In this document: piece after piece, positions 46,374-55,700 of the stretch
Layout: each line of letters opens with the position of its first letter
Numbering within the stretch: the first letter of the stretch is position 1
Assembly (NCBI RefSeq): GCF_005771495.1
Contig: NZ_VAUW01000005.1
Coordinates: 124,001 to 188,000 of the forward strand
Length of the DNA: 64,000 nt
DNA from: Maribacter sp. ACAM166
Lineage (GTDB): Bacteria; Bacteroidota; Bacteroidia; Flavobacteriales; Flavobacteriaceae
Direction of reading: 5' to 3'
The notes under the pieces: model-generated
What the model was told of the DNA's origin: nothing
Database searches by the model: none
What the model saw: only the letters and a program-made list of their open reading frames with translations
Made by a program: the position numbers and the translations under genes

Positions 46374-46398
46374 AAATCCCGCAAATAGCGGGATTTTT
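46374..46398 (+). terminator. Intrinsic terminator of rpsU
   Basis: The stem aaatcccgc / gcgggattt with the loop AAATA is followed by a run of T's, 20 nt after the stop codon. Confidence 0.88.
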
Positions 46399-46443
46399 TT
46401 TGCTTATATCCCAAGTGAGATAAAACTTTGATACCTTTAGAAT

Positions 46444-47337
46444 ATGTTAGTATCAGAATTCACATTGTATTTATCACTAGAGAAAAAGTATTCTAAACAT
46501 ACTACCAAAGCATATGAAAGAGATATCCTTGAGTTTAGTGAATTTTGTAGAATAGAAGGCGGTGTCGCTGACATTGATTCAGTAGGGTATAGTTTTATAC
46601 GTAGTTGGATTGTTAGGCTGTCTGATGCGGAGATAAACAATCGATCTATTAATAGAAAGATTTCATCCCTCAAGGCTTATTTTAAGTTTCTTCAGAAAAT
46701 AGAGGTGCTAGAGGTGAATCCTTTACTTAAGCATAAGGCCTTGAAAACGTCAAAAAAAGTTGAGATTCCATTTTCAGAATTAGAAATGCAGAATGTGCTT
46801 GCGGCAATTGAATATACTAATAATTTTCAAGGGTGTAGAGATCAACTTTTGATTCACGTGCTATATGCGACCGGTATGAGAAGAGCTGAGTTGATACAGC
46901 TTAAGGTGTCTGATATTAGTTTCGAAGCAATGACAATTAAAGTTCTAGGTAAGCGTAATAAGGAAAGGCTGATACCTATGTTACGGGAAACCAAAGTTAA
47001 ATTTGAATATTATTTGAAGATGCGAAAAGCATTAAGCCAGATAAAGGCTGAGAACTATGTTTTTCTTACGGAATCGGGTGATAAAATATACGAAACTCTT
47101 GTTTATAGAGTAATAAATAAGTATTTTAGAGTGGTGTCGTCAAAAGTAAAAACAAGTCCACATATTCTTAGGCATACCTTTGCTACGCATCTTTTGAATG
47201 AGGGTGCTGATTTGAATTCGGTTAAAGAGTTGTTGGGACATTCAAGTCTAGCGTCTACTCAAGTATATACCCATAATAGCATTGCAGAATTGAAAAAAGT
47301 TCACGCTAGTGCGCATCCAAGAGGTAGTAAGTGCTAA
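46444..47337 (+). CDS. xerC: Tyrosine recombinase XerC/XerD type
   Basis: This 297-residue site-specific recombinase resolves chromosome dimers. The N-terminal SAM-like domain (residues about 1-90) and the catalytic set are intact: R146 in TGMRRAEL, K170 in VLGKRNKER, H240 and R243 in SPHILRHTFATH, H266 in LGHSSLA, and nucleophile Y275 in VYTH. The steady position between rpsU and hpf is normal for Flavobacteria, so it is the housekeeping copy rather than a phage integrase. XerC and XerD cannot be told apart from sequence alone. Confidence 0.92.
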   Translation: MLVSEFTLYLSLEKKYSKHTTKAYERDILEFSEFCRIEGGVADIDSVGYSFIRSWIVRLSDAEINNRSINRKISSLKAYFKFLQKIEVLEVNPLLKHKALKTSKKVEIPFSELEMQNVLAAIEYTNNFQGCRDQLLIHVLYATGMRRAELIQLKVSDISFEAMTIKVLGKRNKERLIPMLRETKVKFEYYLKMRKALSQIKAENYVFLTESGDKIYETLVYRVINKYFRVVSSKVKTSPHILRHTFATHLLNEGADLNSVKELLGHSSLASTQVYTHNSIAELKKVHASAHPRGSKC

Positions 47338-47382
47338 TTGTATAATCAGGCCAAAATCATTTAGGCCATAAAATTTCTGACT

Positions 47383-47685
47383 ATGAAGGTGAATACACAA
47401 ACGGTAAATTTTAATGCGGATAGTAAGTTGATTGATTTTCTACAGAACAGGCTTGACAAGGTAGAAACCTTTTATTCAAAAGTAATTAGTTCTGATGTTT
47501 ATTTAAAGGTTGAAAACACAAGTTCTAAGGCTAATAAGATAGCTGAGATAAAGATTAATGTACCTAAAGATAAATTTGTTGTTAAAAAACAATGTAAATC
47601 ATTTGAAGAGGCGGTAGATTCAGCTTGTAATTCGCTGGAAAGAAGATTGATAAAGCAAAAGGAGAAATTAAGATTACAAGCTTGA
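47383..47685 (+). CDS. hpf: Ribosome hibernation-promoting factor (HPF/RaiA type)
   Basis: This 100-residue protein has the short HPF/YfiA fold: VNTQTVNFNADSKLIDFLQ at the start, the conserved EIKINVPKDKFVVKK strand, and the C-terminal helix FEEAVDSACNSLERRLIKQK with the ERR/KQK basic face that binds the 30S decoding groove. It lacks the C-terminal dimerisation domain of long HPFs. Neighbouring rpsU, tRNAs and tuf tie it to translation. Confidence 0.92.
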   Translation: MKVNTQTVNFNADSKLIDFLQNRLDKVETFYSKVISSDVYLKVENTSSKANKIAEIKINVPKDKFVVKKQCKSFEEAVDSACNSLERRLIKQKEKLRLQA

Positions 47686-47702
47686 TAAAAATAATTTAAA
47701 AT

Positions 47703-47736
47703 TTGTTTTAAATAAACAAATAATTCTATACATTTG
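47703..47736 (+). promoter_or_regulatory. Promoter of the tRNA-tuf cluster
   Basis: TTG (47703-47705), 23 nt, then TACATTTG (47729-47736). It lies between hpf and the first tRNA. Confidence 0.6.
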
Positions 47737-47737
47737 C

Positions 47738-47765
47738 AGTCCGTTAGAAATAGCGGGCTTTTTTT
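47738..47765 (+). terminator. Terminator-like hairpin between promoter and first tRNA
   Basis: AGTCCGT (47738-47744) pairs with GCGGGCT (47753-47759; two G-U pairs), followed by seven T's. It can end hpf transcription, but it also lies just downstream of the tRNA promoter, so it may act as an attenuator. Confidence 0.55.
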
Positions 47766-47788
47766 ACAACGAAAAAGTGATTAAATAA

Positions 47789-47862
47789 GCCGATGTAGCT
47801 CAGCTGGCTAGAGCAGCTGATTTGTAATCAGCAGGTCGTGGGTTCGAGTCCCTCTATCGGCT
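47789..47862 (+). tRNA. tRNA-Thr (TGT)
   Basis: The 74-nt gene folds into a full cloverleaf: acceptor GCCGATG with TATCGGC, anticodon arm gctga-TTTGTAA-tcagc with anticodon TGT, and T arm with GTTCGAGTC. The discriminator is T; CCA is not encoded. Confidence 0.93.
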
Positions 47863-47888
47863 CTTAAGTTCTTAAAATATTAGTTTGA

Positions 47889-47970
<82 letters not shown>

Positions 47971-48019
47971 CTAAACTTTTAAGTTAGGAGTTTTAAGTTG
48001 AAATATTGTAATTTTATAA

Positions 48020-48092
48020 GCGGGAGTAGCTCAGTTGGTAGAGCGTCAGCCTTCCAAGCTGAATGTCGCCGGTTCGAACCCGGTCTCCCGCT
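48020..48092 (+). tRNA. tRNA-Gly (TCC)
   Basis: The 73-nt gene has acceptor GCGGGAG with CTCCCGC, anticodon loop CTTCCAA (anticodon TCC), T loop TTCGAAC. The discriminator is T. Confidence 0.93.
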
Positions 48093-48111
48093 CTATAAAT
48101 TTGACAGAAAT

Positions 48112-48137
48112 GTCATTCCTGCGAAGGCAGGAATCTG
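48112..48137. repeat. REP-like palindrome between tRNA genes
   Basis: The sequence GTCATTCCTGCGAAGGCAGG plus AATC forms a hairpin (attcctgc / gcaggaat with loop GAAG). It resembles the palindromic GTCATTCC(C/T)GCG repeats scattered in many bacterial genomes. It separates tRNA-Gly and tRNA-Thr(GGT). Confidence 0.6.
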
Positions 48138-48166
48138 TCTTATTGAAGATGGATTCAACACTTTAC

Positions 48167-48238
48167 GCCGGTGTAGCTCAGGGGTAGAGCGTTTCCTTGG
48201 TAAGGAAGAGGTCACGAGTTCAATTCTCGTCATTGGCT
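48167..48238 (+). tRNA. tRNA-Thr (GGT)
   Basis: The 72-nt gene has acceptor GCCGGTG with CATTGGC (two G-U pairs), anticodon loop TTGGTAA (anticodon GGT) and T loop TTCAATT. The discriminator is T. It complements the TGT isoacceptor of the same cluster. Confidence 0.92.
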
Positions 48239-48249
48239 CAATTAAGGTA

Positions 48250-48257
48250 TAAATTTG
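48250..48257 (+). promoter_or_regulatory. Possible secondary promoter element of tuf
   Basis: TAAATTTG matches TAnnTTTG and lies 36 nt before tuf. The only upstream TTG (48233-48235) is 14 nt away, shorter than usual, so tuf may depend mainly on readthrough from the tRNAs. Confidence 0.35.
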
Positions 48258-48293
48258 TACACTAATATAAACTAAGATTAAAATTCATTAAAC

Positions 48294-49481
48294 ATGGCAA
48301 AGGAAAAATTCGACCGTTCCAAACCGCACTTAAATATAGGTACTATTGGACACGTTGATCACGGTAAAACTACATTAACTGCTGCTATTACAACTGTTTT
48401 GGCAAATGCAGGTCTTTCTGAAATGAGAAGTTTCGATTCTATCGATAACGCTCCAGAAGAAAAGGAAAGAGGTATTACTATTAACACTTCACACGTAGAG
48501 TATTCTACTGCTAATCGTCACTACGCTCACGTTGACTGTCCTGGTCACGCGGATTACGTAAAGAACATGGTTACAGGTGCTGCTCAAATGGATGGTGCTA
48601 TTTTGGTTGTTGCCGCTACAGATGGTCCAATGCCACAAACTCGTGAGCATATCCTTTTAGGTCGCCAAGTTGGTATTCCTAGAATGGTTGTATTCATGAA
48701 TAAAGTGGATATGGTTGATGATGAGGAATTAATCGAGCTTGTTGAAATGGAAATAAGAGAATTGCTTTCTTTCTATGAGTACGATGGTGATAATGGTCCT
48801 GTAATTGCTGGTTCTGCATTAGGTGCATTGAACGGTGAGCAAAAATGGGTTGATACGGTTATGGAATTGATGGAAGCTGTAGATAGTTGGATCGAGCTAC
48901 CTGTAAGAGCTGTTGAGAAGCCTTTCTTAATGCCTGTTGAAGATGTATTTACAATTACTGGTCGTGGAACTGTTGCGACAGGGCGTATAGAGGCTGGTGT
49001 TGCTAATACTGGTGATGCAGTTGAGATTATTGGTATGGGTGCTGAAAAATTGAACTCTACAGTTACTGGGGTTGAGATGTTCCGTAAGATATTAGATAGA
49101 GGTGAGGCTGGAGATAATGTAGGTATCTTGTTGAGAGGTATTGAAAAAGCTCAAATTAGCCGTGGTATGGTAATTTGTAAGCCAGGTTCTGTTAAGCCGC
49201 ATGCTAAATTTGAAGCAGAGGTTTACGTATTGAAAAAAGAAGAAGGTGGGCGTCACACGCCATTTCATAATAACTATCGTCCACAGTTTTATGTAAGAAC
49301 AACGGATGTAACTGGTAATATTTCACTTCCATCTGGAGTTGAAATGGTTATGCCTGGTGATAACCTTACAATTACTGTTGAATTGATTCAGCCAATCGCA
49401 TTAAGTGTTGGTTTGCGTTTCGCTATCCGTGAAGGTGGTAGAACGGTAGGTGCTGGTCAAGTAACAAAGATTATAGATTAA
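48294..49481 (+). CDS. tuf: Elongation factor Tu
   Basis: This 395-residue GTPase delivers aminoacyl-tRNA to the ribosome. G1 GHVDHGKT is at residues 19-26; [12 protein letters not shown] (switch I), [12 protein letters not shown] (G3) and NKVDMVDD (G4) follow. Domains 2 and 3 are complete, with the kirromycin-side [10 protein letters not shown] and the end [10 protein letters not shown]. It lies between tRNA-Thr and tRNA-Trp, as in other Flavobacteria, and codon use is strongly biased as for a highly expressed gene. Confidence 0.99.
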   Translation: MAKEKFDRSKPHLNIGTIGHVDHGKTTLTAAITTVLANAGLSEMRSFDSIDNAPEEKERGITINTSHVEYSTANRHYAHVDCPGHADYVKNMVTGAAQMDGAILVVAATDGPMPQTREHILLGRQVGIPRMVVFMNKVDMVDDEELIELVEMEIRELLSFYEYDGDNGPVIAGSALGALNGEQKWVDTVMELMEAVDSWIELPVRAVEKPFLMPVEDVFTITGRGTVATGRIEAGVANTGDAVEIIGMGAEKLNSTVTGVEMFRKILDRGEAGDNVGILLRGIEKAQISRGMVICKPGSVKPHAKFEAEVYVLKKEEGGRHTPFHNNYRPQFYVRTTDVTGNISLPSGVEMVMPGDNLTITVELIQPIALSVGLRFAIREGGRTVGAGQVTKIID

Positions 49482-49505
49482 TTCAATCTAAATAATATTG
49501 TACAT

Positions 49506-49534
49506 AAGGGTGTCCTGCTCAAGCGGTACACCTT
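49506..49534 (+). terminator. Weak terminator-like hairpin after tuf
   Basis: AAGGGTGT (49506-49513) pairs with ACACCTT (49528-49534) around a 14-nt loop, with only a short T-run. It may be a processing or partial termination site between tuf and tRNA-Trp. Confidence 0.4.
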
Positions 49535-49579
49535 TACATGCAAATAATAGAATAGGTGGTTTTAAATCCATCAATTCAT

Positions 49580-49652
49580 ACGGGTGTAGCTCAGTTGGTA
49601 GAGCACTGGTCTCCAAAACCAGGTGTCGGGAGTTCGAGTCTCTCCTCCCGTG
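49580..49652 (+). tRNA. tRNA-Trp (CCA)
   Basis: The 73-nt gene has acceptor ACGGGTG with CTCCCGT (one T-T mismatch at pair 6), anticodon arm CTGGT-CTCCAAA-ACCAG with anticodon CCA, T loop TTCGAGT, and discriminator G as expected for Trp. Confidence 0.92.
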
Positions 49653-49708
49653 CAGAATGAATTTGAGATTATATGTCTCGTTTGTTGAAATTGTAAAATA
49701 GAATTGAA

Positions 49709-49897
49709 ATGTTCACATATATAAAAGAATCCGTTGAAGAGTTAAGGAACAATGTTACTCTTCCTTCACGTGCAGAGTCATCGAACTTGATGGTTATTGT
49801 AGCTGTGTTTTCTATACTTTTTGCTTTGGCTACTTGGGGTGTAGATACGGTCTTTAGTAAAGTGATTAAATTATATTTCAACACCGTCTTAAACTAA
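49709..49897 (+). CDS. secE: Preprotein translocase subunit SecE
   Basis: This 62-residue protein has the SecE layout: an amphipathic helix FTYIKESVEELRNNVTLPS and one TM helix (NLMVIVAVFSILFALATWGV). It clamps SecY in the inner membrane. It stands in the classical place between tRNA-Trp and nusG, with a 10-nt gap to nusG. Confidence 0.95.
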   Translation: MFTYIKESVEELRNNVTLPSRAESSNLMVIVAVFSILFALATWGVDTVFSKVIKLYFNTVLN

Positions 49898-49907
49898 TAG
49901 GAGCTCT

Positions 49908-50459
49908 ATGTCAGAAGTATTGGAAAAGAAATGGTACGTTGTAAGGGCGGTCAGTGGTCAAGAGAATAAAATCAAAGGATACATTGAAAGTGAAGTTGAG
50001 CGTCATGGTTTTTCTGACTATTTAGAAGATGTTCTTGTTCCTACAGAAAAGGTAGTTCAGATTAGAAATGGAAAGAAAATAAATAAAGAAAGAGTTTATT
50101 TCCCTGGCTATATTATGATTAAAGCCAATTTGGGTGGTGAAATGGTTCACATTGTTCGATCTATCACAAATGTTATCGGATTTTTAGGGGAAACTAAAGG
50201 AGGAGATCCTGTTCCTTTAAGGAAAAATGAAGTGAATAGAATGCTTGGGAAAGTTGATGAGTTAGCTGTTAATACTGATAGTGTAGCTATTCCTTTTGTT
50301 TTTGGTGAAACAGTTAAAGTTATTGATGGTCCGTTTAATGGATTCAATGGTACTGTTGAGAAAATAAATGAAGAAAAACGTAAGTTAGAGGTAATGGTTA
50401 AAATTTTCGGAAGAAAAACACCATTAGAGCTGAGTTATATGCAAGTAGAGAAAGTATAA
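49908..50459 (+). CDS. nusG: Transcription termination/antitermination factor NusG
   Basis: This 183-residue protein has the NGN domain (KKWYVVRAVSGQENKIKGYI, residues about 6-25; VYFPGYIMIKANLGGEM) and a C-terminal KOW domain with VKVIDGPFNGFNGTVEKINE. It binds RNA polymerase and couples it to ribosomes or Rho. An AGGAG sits a few bases before the start. Position upstream of rplK is standard. Confidence 0.97.
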   Translation: MSEVLEKKWYVVRAVSGQENKIKGYIESEVERHGFSDYLEDVLVPTEKVVQIRNGKKINKERVYFPGYIMIKANLGGEMVHIVRSITNVIGFLGETKGGDPVPLRKNEVNRMLGKVDELAVNTDSVAIPFVFGETVKVIDGPFNGFNGTVEKINEEKRKLEVMVKIFGRKTPLELSYMQVEKV

Positions 50460-50481
50460 TAATAAGTGTTACATACATAAT

Positions 50482-50513
50482 AAAAGTAGTGTTGCTTCCG
50501 CGAACACACTTTT
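50482..50513 (+). promoter_or_regulatory. Hairpin in the rplK leader, candidate L1-binding site
   Basis: AAAAGT and GTGTT (50482-50487, 50489-50493; one bulged A) pair with AACAC and ACTTTT (50503-50513). It lies 16 nt before the rplK start, where ribosomal protein L1 represses the L11-L1 operon in other bacteria. Binding here is inference. Confidence 0.4.
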
Positions 50514-50529
50514 AATTTAATTTTAAACA

Positions 50530-50967
50530 ATGGCAAAAGAAATAGGTAAAGTAGTTAAACTACAAGTTAGGGGAGGTGCAGCGAATCCGTCGCCACCGGT
50601 TGGACCCGCCTTAGGTGCTGCCGGTGTTAACATCATGGAATTCTGTAAGCAGTTTAATGCTCGTACGCAGGATAAACCAGGTAAAGTTTTACCAGTTGTT
50701 ATCACCGTTTATAAAGATAAGTCTTTCGACTTTGTTGTAAAAACACCACCAGCGGCAGTTCAGTTAATGGAAGCGGCTAAGATTAAAAAAGGATCTGGCG
50801 AACCTAACAAAGTAAAATTGGGTAGTGTTACTTGGGACCAAATCAAGGCGATAGCTGATGATAAAATGGTTGACCTTAATGCATTTACTGTAGAATCAGC
50901 TATGAGTATGATAGCGGGTACTGCCCGTTCTATTGGTATGAAGGTAGCAGGTAAGAAACCTTTTTAA
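50530..50967 (+). CDS. rplK: 50S ribosomal protein L11
   Basis: This 145-residue protein binds 23S rRNA at the GTPase-associated centre. [20 protein letters not shown] (residues about 16-35) is the N-terminal proline-rich switch, and the C-terminal rRNA-binding part includes [20 protein letters not shown] and RSIGMKV. Gap to rplA is 18 nt. Confidence 0.98.
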   Translation: MAKEIGKVVKLQVRGGAANPSPPVGPALGAAGVNIMEFCKQFNARTQDKPGKVLPVVITVYKDKSFDFVVKTPPAAVQLMEAAKIKKGSGEPNKVKLGSVTWDQIKAIADDKMVDLNAFTVESAMSMIAGTARSIGMKVAGKKPF

Positions 50968-50985
50968 AATCTTAAAAGCAATTAA

Positions 50986-51675
50986 ATGGCAAAGTTAACT
51001 AAGAAGCAAAAGGAAGCGCATTCCAAAATAGAGAAGGATAAATTATATTCTTTGGTGGAGGCTTCAGCTTTAATTAAAGAGATAACCAATACAAAATTTG
51101 ATGCCTCTGTTGATTTAGCGGTTCGTTTGGGTGTAGATCCAAGAAAAGCAAATCAAATGGTGCGTGGTGTGGTTACACTACCTCATGGAACTGGTAAGGA
51201 TGTTAAAGTTTTGGCTTTAGTAACCCCAGATAAAGAAGCAGAAGCACTTGAAGCTGGTGCTGATTATGTTGGATTGGATGAGTATTTAGAAAAAATCAAA
51301 AACGGTTGGACGGATGTTGATGTAATTATCACTATGCCGAGCGTAATGGGTAAATTAGGACCTTTAGGACGTGTTTTAGGGCCAAGAGGTTTAATGCCCA
51401 ATCCAAAAACGGGTACGGTAACTATGGATGTGGCTAAGGCTGTATCTGAAGTAAAGGCTGGTAAAATTGATTTTAAAGTAGACAAAACTGGTATCGTACA
51501 TGCTGCGATAGGTAAAGCTTCTTTTTCTTCTGATAAAATAGAAGAAAATGCTAAGGAGTTGTTGGATACTTTGAACAAAATGAAGCCTACCGCCTCAAAG
51601 GGTGTGTATATGAAAAGTGTTTTCATGTCTAGTACTATGAGTCCAAGTTTACAATTAGACCCAAAGTCAGTATAA
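50986..51675 (+). CDS. rplA: 50S ribosomal protein L1
   Basis: This 229-residue protein forms the L1 stalk. The signature [20 protein letters not shown] (residues about 121-140) is complete, followed by [11 protein letters not shown] and a C-terminal [17 protein letters not shown]. In other bacteria L1 also binds its own operon's mRNA to repress it. Confidence 0.98.
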   Translation: MAKLTKKQKEAHSKIEKDKLYSLVEASALIKEITNTKFDASVDLAVRLGVDPRKANQMVRGVVTLPHGTGKDVKVLALVTPDKEAEALEAGADYVGLDEYLEKIKNGWTDVDVIITMPSVMGKLGPLGRVLGPRGLMPNPKTGTVTMDVAKAVSEVKAGKIDFKVDKTGIVHAAIGKASFSSDKIEENAKELLDTLNKMKPTASKGVYMKSVFMSSTMSPSLQLDPKSV

Positions 51676-51701
51676 CGAACTGCTAGTTAAAAATTATAAG
51701 T

Positions 51702-52217
51702 ATGACAAGAGAAGAGAAAGCAACGGTTATAGAAAATTTGACTACGCAGTTGGCTAATAGTCCCACGATTTATTTAGCAGATATTTCCGGTTTGAATGCC
51801 GGTGCTACTTCAGATTTACGAAGAGCTGCTTATAGAGCGAATGTAAGACTGGCAGTAGTTAAGAATACATTGCTTGCAAAAGCAATGGAGGCTTCGGATA
51901 AAGAATTTGGTGAACTACCCGATGTATTAAAGGGGAGTACCTCTTTAATGTTTTCAGAGGTTGCCAATGCTCCTGCAAAATTAATAAAGAATTTTAGAAA
52001 GAAATCTAATAAACCTTTATTGAAAGGAGCCTTTGTACAAGAATCAATTTACATAGGTGATGATTACTTGGATGCTTTGGTTAGCATTAAGTCTAAAGAA
52101 GATATGATTGGTGAAGTTATTGGATTGTTACAATCCCCAGCCAAGAATGTTATATCTGGACTTAAATCTGGTGGTGGAAAACTGGCTGGAATCCTTAAAA
52201 CATTATCTGAAAGATAA
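51702..52217 (+). CDS. rplJ: 50S ribosomal protein L10
   Basis: This 171-residue protein is the base of the stalk carrying L7/L12 dimers. TREEKATVIENL begins the rRNA-binding domain; VRLAVVKNTLLAKAME (about residues 47-62) is typical. The C-terminal helix GLLQSPAKNVISGLKSGGGK binds L7/L12. It is 26 nt downstream of rplA, so the L11-L1-L10-L12 genes form one unit. Confidence 0.97.
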   Translation: MTREEKATVIENLTTQLANSPTIYLADISGLNAGATSDLRRAAYRANVRLAVVKNTLLAKAMEASDKEFGELPDVLKGSTSLMFSEVANAPAKLIKNFRKKSNKPLLKGAFVQESIYIGDDYLDALVSIKSKEDMIGEVIGLLQSPAKNVISGLKSGGGKLAGILKTLSER

Positions 52218-52267
52218 GTACGCACTATAAACTAAGTATATTTTAAAATTTTATTAAACGATAGAAA

Positions 52268-52645
52268 ATGGCAGATTTAAAAGATTTCGCAGAACAATTA
52301 GTTAACTTAACAGTTAAAGAAGTAAATGAGTTAGCTGATATATTAAAAGATGAATACGGTATTGAGCCAGCAGCAGCAGCTGTAACAGTAGCCGCTGGTG
52401 GTGGTGCTGATGGTGGTGAAGCTGTTGAAGAGCAAACTGAATTTGATGTAATTTTGAAAGCAGCTGGTGCTTCTAAGTTAGCAGTGGTTAAATTGGTTAA
52501 GGAATTAACTGGCTTAGGTTTGAAAGATGCAAAGGATATTGTTGATAGCGCACCAAAAGCGGTTAAGGAAGCTGTTTCTAAAGATGAAGCAGAAGGTATC
52601 AAAAAATCATTGGAAGAAGCTGGAGCAGAAGTTGAGCTTAAATAA
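52268..52645 (+). CDS. rplL: 50S ribosomal protein L7/L12
   Basis: This 125-residue stalk protein recruits translational GTPases. An N-terminal dimerisation domain ([20 protein letters not shown]), an Ala/Gly-rich hinge ([16 protein letters not shown]), and the C-terminal factor-binding domain with [19 protein letters not shown] are all in place. The gap to rpoB of 132 nt contains an attenuator-like hairpin. Confidence 0.98.
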   Translation: MADLKDFAEQLVNLTVKEVNELADILKDEYGIEPAAAAVTVAAGGGADGGEAVEEQTEFDVILKAAGASKLAVVKLVKELTGLGLKDAKDIVDSAPKAVKEAVSKDEAEGIKKSLEEAGAEVELK

Positions 52646-52667
52646 TAGCAACAACCATAATACTTTT

Positions 52668-52711
52668 GGTTTAGGTCTTTTCGCTTTTTGCGTTTAGACC
52701 TAAGCCTTTTT
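52668..52711 (+). terminator. Attenuator-like hairpin between rplL and rpoB
   Basis: GGTTTAGGTC (52668-52677) pairs with GACCTAAGCC (52697-52706; one G-U), followed by TTTTT. It likely cuts most transcripts after rplL, giving more L7/L12 than RNA polymerase, as the equivalent site does in E. coli. Confidence 0.75.
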
Positions 52712-52777
52712 ATAGATTTAGGTATATGAAGAAGTATACAGCCCATTTAGTACTCACGATCAAAACACTGTCCGTAG

Positions 52778-55700
52778 ATGTTCACAAATCAGACTGAAAG
52801 AATAAGCTTTGCTTCCGCAAGAAACACACCTGATTATCCGGATTTCTTGGATATTCAGATTAAATCTTTTCAAGACTTTTTTCAACTTGAGACTAAATCA
52901 GATGAAAGAGGTAATGAAGGTCTATATAATACCTTCATGGAAAATTTCCCAATAACTGATACTAGAAATCAGTTTGTGTTGGAGTTTTTAGATTATTTCA
53001 TAGATCCACCAAGATATTCCATTCAAGAATGTATTGAGCGCGGTCTTACGTATAGCGTTCCATTAAAGGCTCGTTTAAAGTTGTATTGTACCGACCCAGA
53101 ACATGAGGATTTTGAGACTATAGTACAAGATGTTTACTTGGGTACTATTCCTTATATGACACCAAGTGGTACTTTCGTTATTAATGGAGCTGAGAGAGTT
53201 GTTGTTTCTCAATTGCATAGATCACCAGGGGTTTTCTTTGGTCAATCATTCCATGCAAATGGAACTAAATTATATTCTGCTAGGGTAATCCCTTTTAAAG
53301 GTTCTTGGATAGAATTTGCTACTGATATTAATGGCGTAATGTATGCCTATATCGATAGAAAGAAAAAATTACCGGTTACTACGTTGTTTAGAGCTATAGG
53401 TTTTGAACGTGATAAGGATATATTAGAGATATTTGACCTTTCTGAAGAGGTTAAGGTTTCTAATGCCGGTCTTAAAAAAGTATTAGGGCGTAAATTGGCA
53501 GCAAGAGTCTTGAATACATGGCATGAGGATTTTGTTGATGAGGATACAGGTGAAGTTGTTTCAATTGAGCGTAATGAAATAGTTCTTGATCGTGATACCA
53601 TTCTTGCGAAAGAGCATATTGCAGAGATTATAGATGCAGATGTCAAGACGGTTCTATTGCATAAAGAGAATAATGCGCAATCTGATTACGCTATTATTCA
53701 TAATACGTTGCAAAAGGATCCAACGAATTCTGAAAAAGAGGCAGTTGAACATATCTACCGACAGTTACGTAATGCTGAGCCGCCAGATGTGGAAACTGCT
53801 CGTGGTATAATTGATAAATTATTCTTTTCTGATCAACGTTACAACTTAGGTGAAGTTGGTCGTTACAGAATGAATAAAAAGTTACAGTTGGATATTGGAA
53901 TGGACAAGCAAGTCTTGACTAAAGAAGATATCATAACGATTATAAAATATTTGATTGAGTTAATTAACTCAAAAGCTGAGATTGATGATATTGATCACCT
54001 TTCTAACCGTCGTGTTAGAACTGTAGGTGAGCAATTGTCCTCACAGTTTGGTGTAGGTTTAGCCCGTATGGCTAGAACTATACGTGAACGTATGAATGTA
54101 CGTGATAATGAGGTGTTTACACCAATAGATTTGATTAACGCCAAGACATTGTCTTCAGTAATCAATTCTTTCTTTGGTACAAACCAATTATCTCAGTTTA
54201 TGGATCAAACGAATCCATTAGCAGAGATAACGCACAAAAGAAGATTGTCTGCACTAGGGCCTGGTGGTCTTTCAAGAGAGCGTGCAGGTTTCGAAGTGCG
54301 TGATGTACACTATACACACTATGGTCGTTTATGTCCGATTGAAACTCCGGAGGGTCCAAATATTGGACTTATTTCTTCACTTTCAGTTTTTGCGAAAGTG
54401 AATCCGATGGGATTCTTGGAAACACCATATAGAAAGGTTACAAATTCTGTTGTTGATATCAATAGCTTTACATATCTAAGTGCTGAAGAGGAAGAAGGAA
54501 TGAAAATTGCGCAAGCAAACATTCCGATGAAAGAAGATGGTACTATTGATGCTGATAAAGTTATTGCAAGGGAAGAAGGCGATTTCCCTGTCGTGGATCC
54601 ATCAGATATTCAATACACCGATGTAGCACCAAATCAAATTGCTTCTATTTCAGCATCTTTAATCCCATTTTTGGAACATGATGATGCAAACAGGGCTTTG
54701 ATGGGGTCTAACATGATGCGTCAGGCTGTACCATTATTGAAACCACAATCTCCTATAGTAGGTACCGGATTAGAACGACAAGTAGCTTCCGATTCTAGAG
54801 TATTGATAAATGCGGAGGGTGATGGAGTTATTGAGTATGTAGATTCTCAGAAAGTCACCATCAAGTATGATAGAACTGATAATGAGAGATTAATTAGTTT
54901 TGAAGAAGACGAGAAAACCTATTTCTTGGTTAAGTTTAGGAAAACCAATCAAGGTACCAATATTAACTTAAAACCAATTGTAAAAAAAGGTGATAGGGTT
55001 AAAAAAGGTCAAGTTTTATGTGAAGGTTATGCAACTGAGAAAGGTGAATTGGCATTAGGTAGAAACTTAACTGTGGCATTTATGCCTTGGAAGGGTTATA
55101 ACTTTGAGGATGCAATTGTAATTTCTGAAAAGGTTGTTCGTGAAGATATTTTCACATCAATTCATGTTGATGAATACTCTTTAGATGTAAGGGATACAAA
55201 ATTAGGAGCTGAGGAACTTACGCATGATATACCAAACGTTTCTGAAGAGGCTACGAAAGACTTGGATGAAAATGGTATGATTAGGATTGGTGCCGAGGTT
55301 AAACCAGGAGACATACTTATTGGTAAGATTACACCAAAAGGTGAATCTGATCCTACACCTGAAGAGAAATTATTACGTGCCATCTTTGGTGATAAAGCTG
55401 GAGATGTTAAGGATGCCTCTTTAAAAGCATCACCTTCTTTAAGAGGTGTTGTAATCGAAAAGAAATTGTTCTCTAGGTCTGTTAAGGATAAAAGAAAACG
55501 TTCTGAAGATAAGGAGGAGCTTTCTAAACTTGAATTGGAATATGAAGTAAAGTTCCAAGAATTGAAAAACGTACTTGTTGAAAAATTATTTACCATTGTT
55601 AATGGTAAAACTTCACAAGGTGTGCTTAACGATTTAGGTGAGGAGGTTTTGCCTAAGGGTAAAAAGTATACGATGAAAATGTTGAATTCTGTTGATGATT

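Noticed and set aside
46444-47337. Tyrosine recombinase as a marker of an integrated element
   Set aside because: It sits at the conserved housekeeping place between rpsU and hpf, with no attachment-site repeats or cargo, although tRNA genes are close.
47998-48252. An 84-codon open frame over the tRNA cluster
   Set aside because: It runs through tRNA-Gly and tRNA-Thr(GGT), which have complete cloverleaves; the frame is a chance by-product.
49580-49652. tRNA-Trp as a pseudogene because of a T-T mismatch in the acceptor stem
   Set aside because: All other stems, the anticodon loop and the discriminator are normal; one acceptor mismatch is tolerated.
49498-49701. A 67-codon frame over tRNA-Trp
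   Set aside because: It spans the tRNA gene and has no coding character.
52243-52746. Minus-strand frame of 167 codons opposite rplL
   Set aside because: Its composition is the mirror image of the Ala/Gly-rich rplL; long antisense frames opposite highly biased genes are expected.
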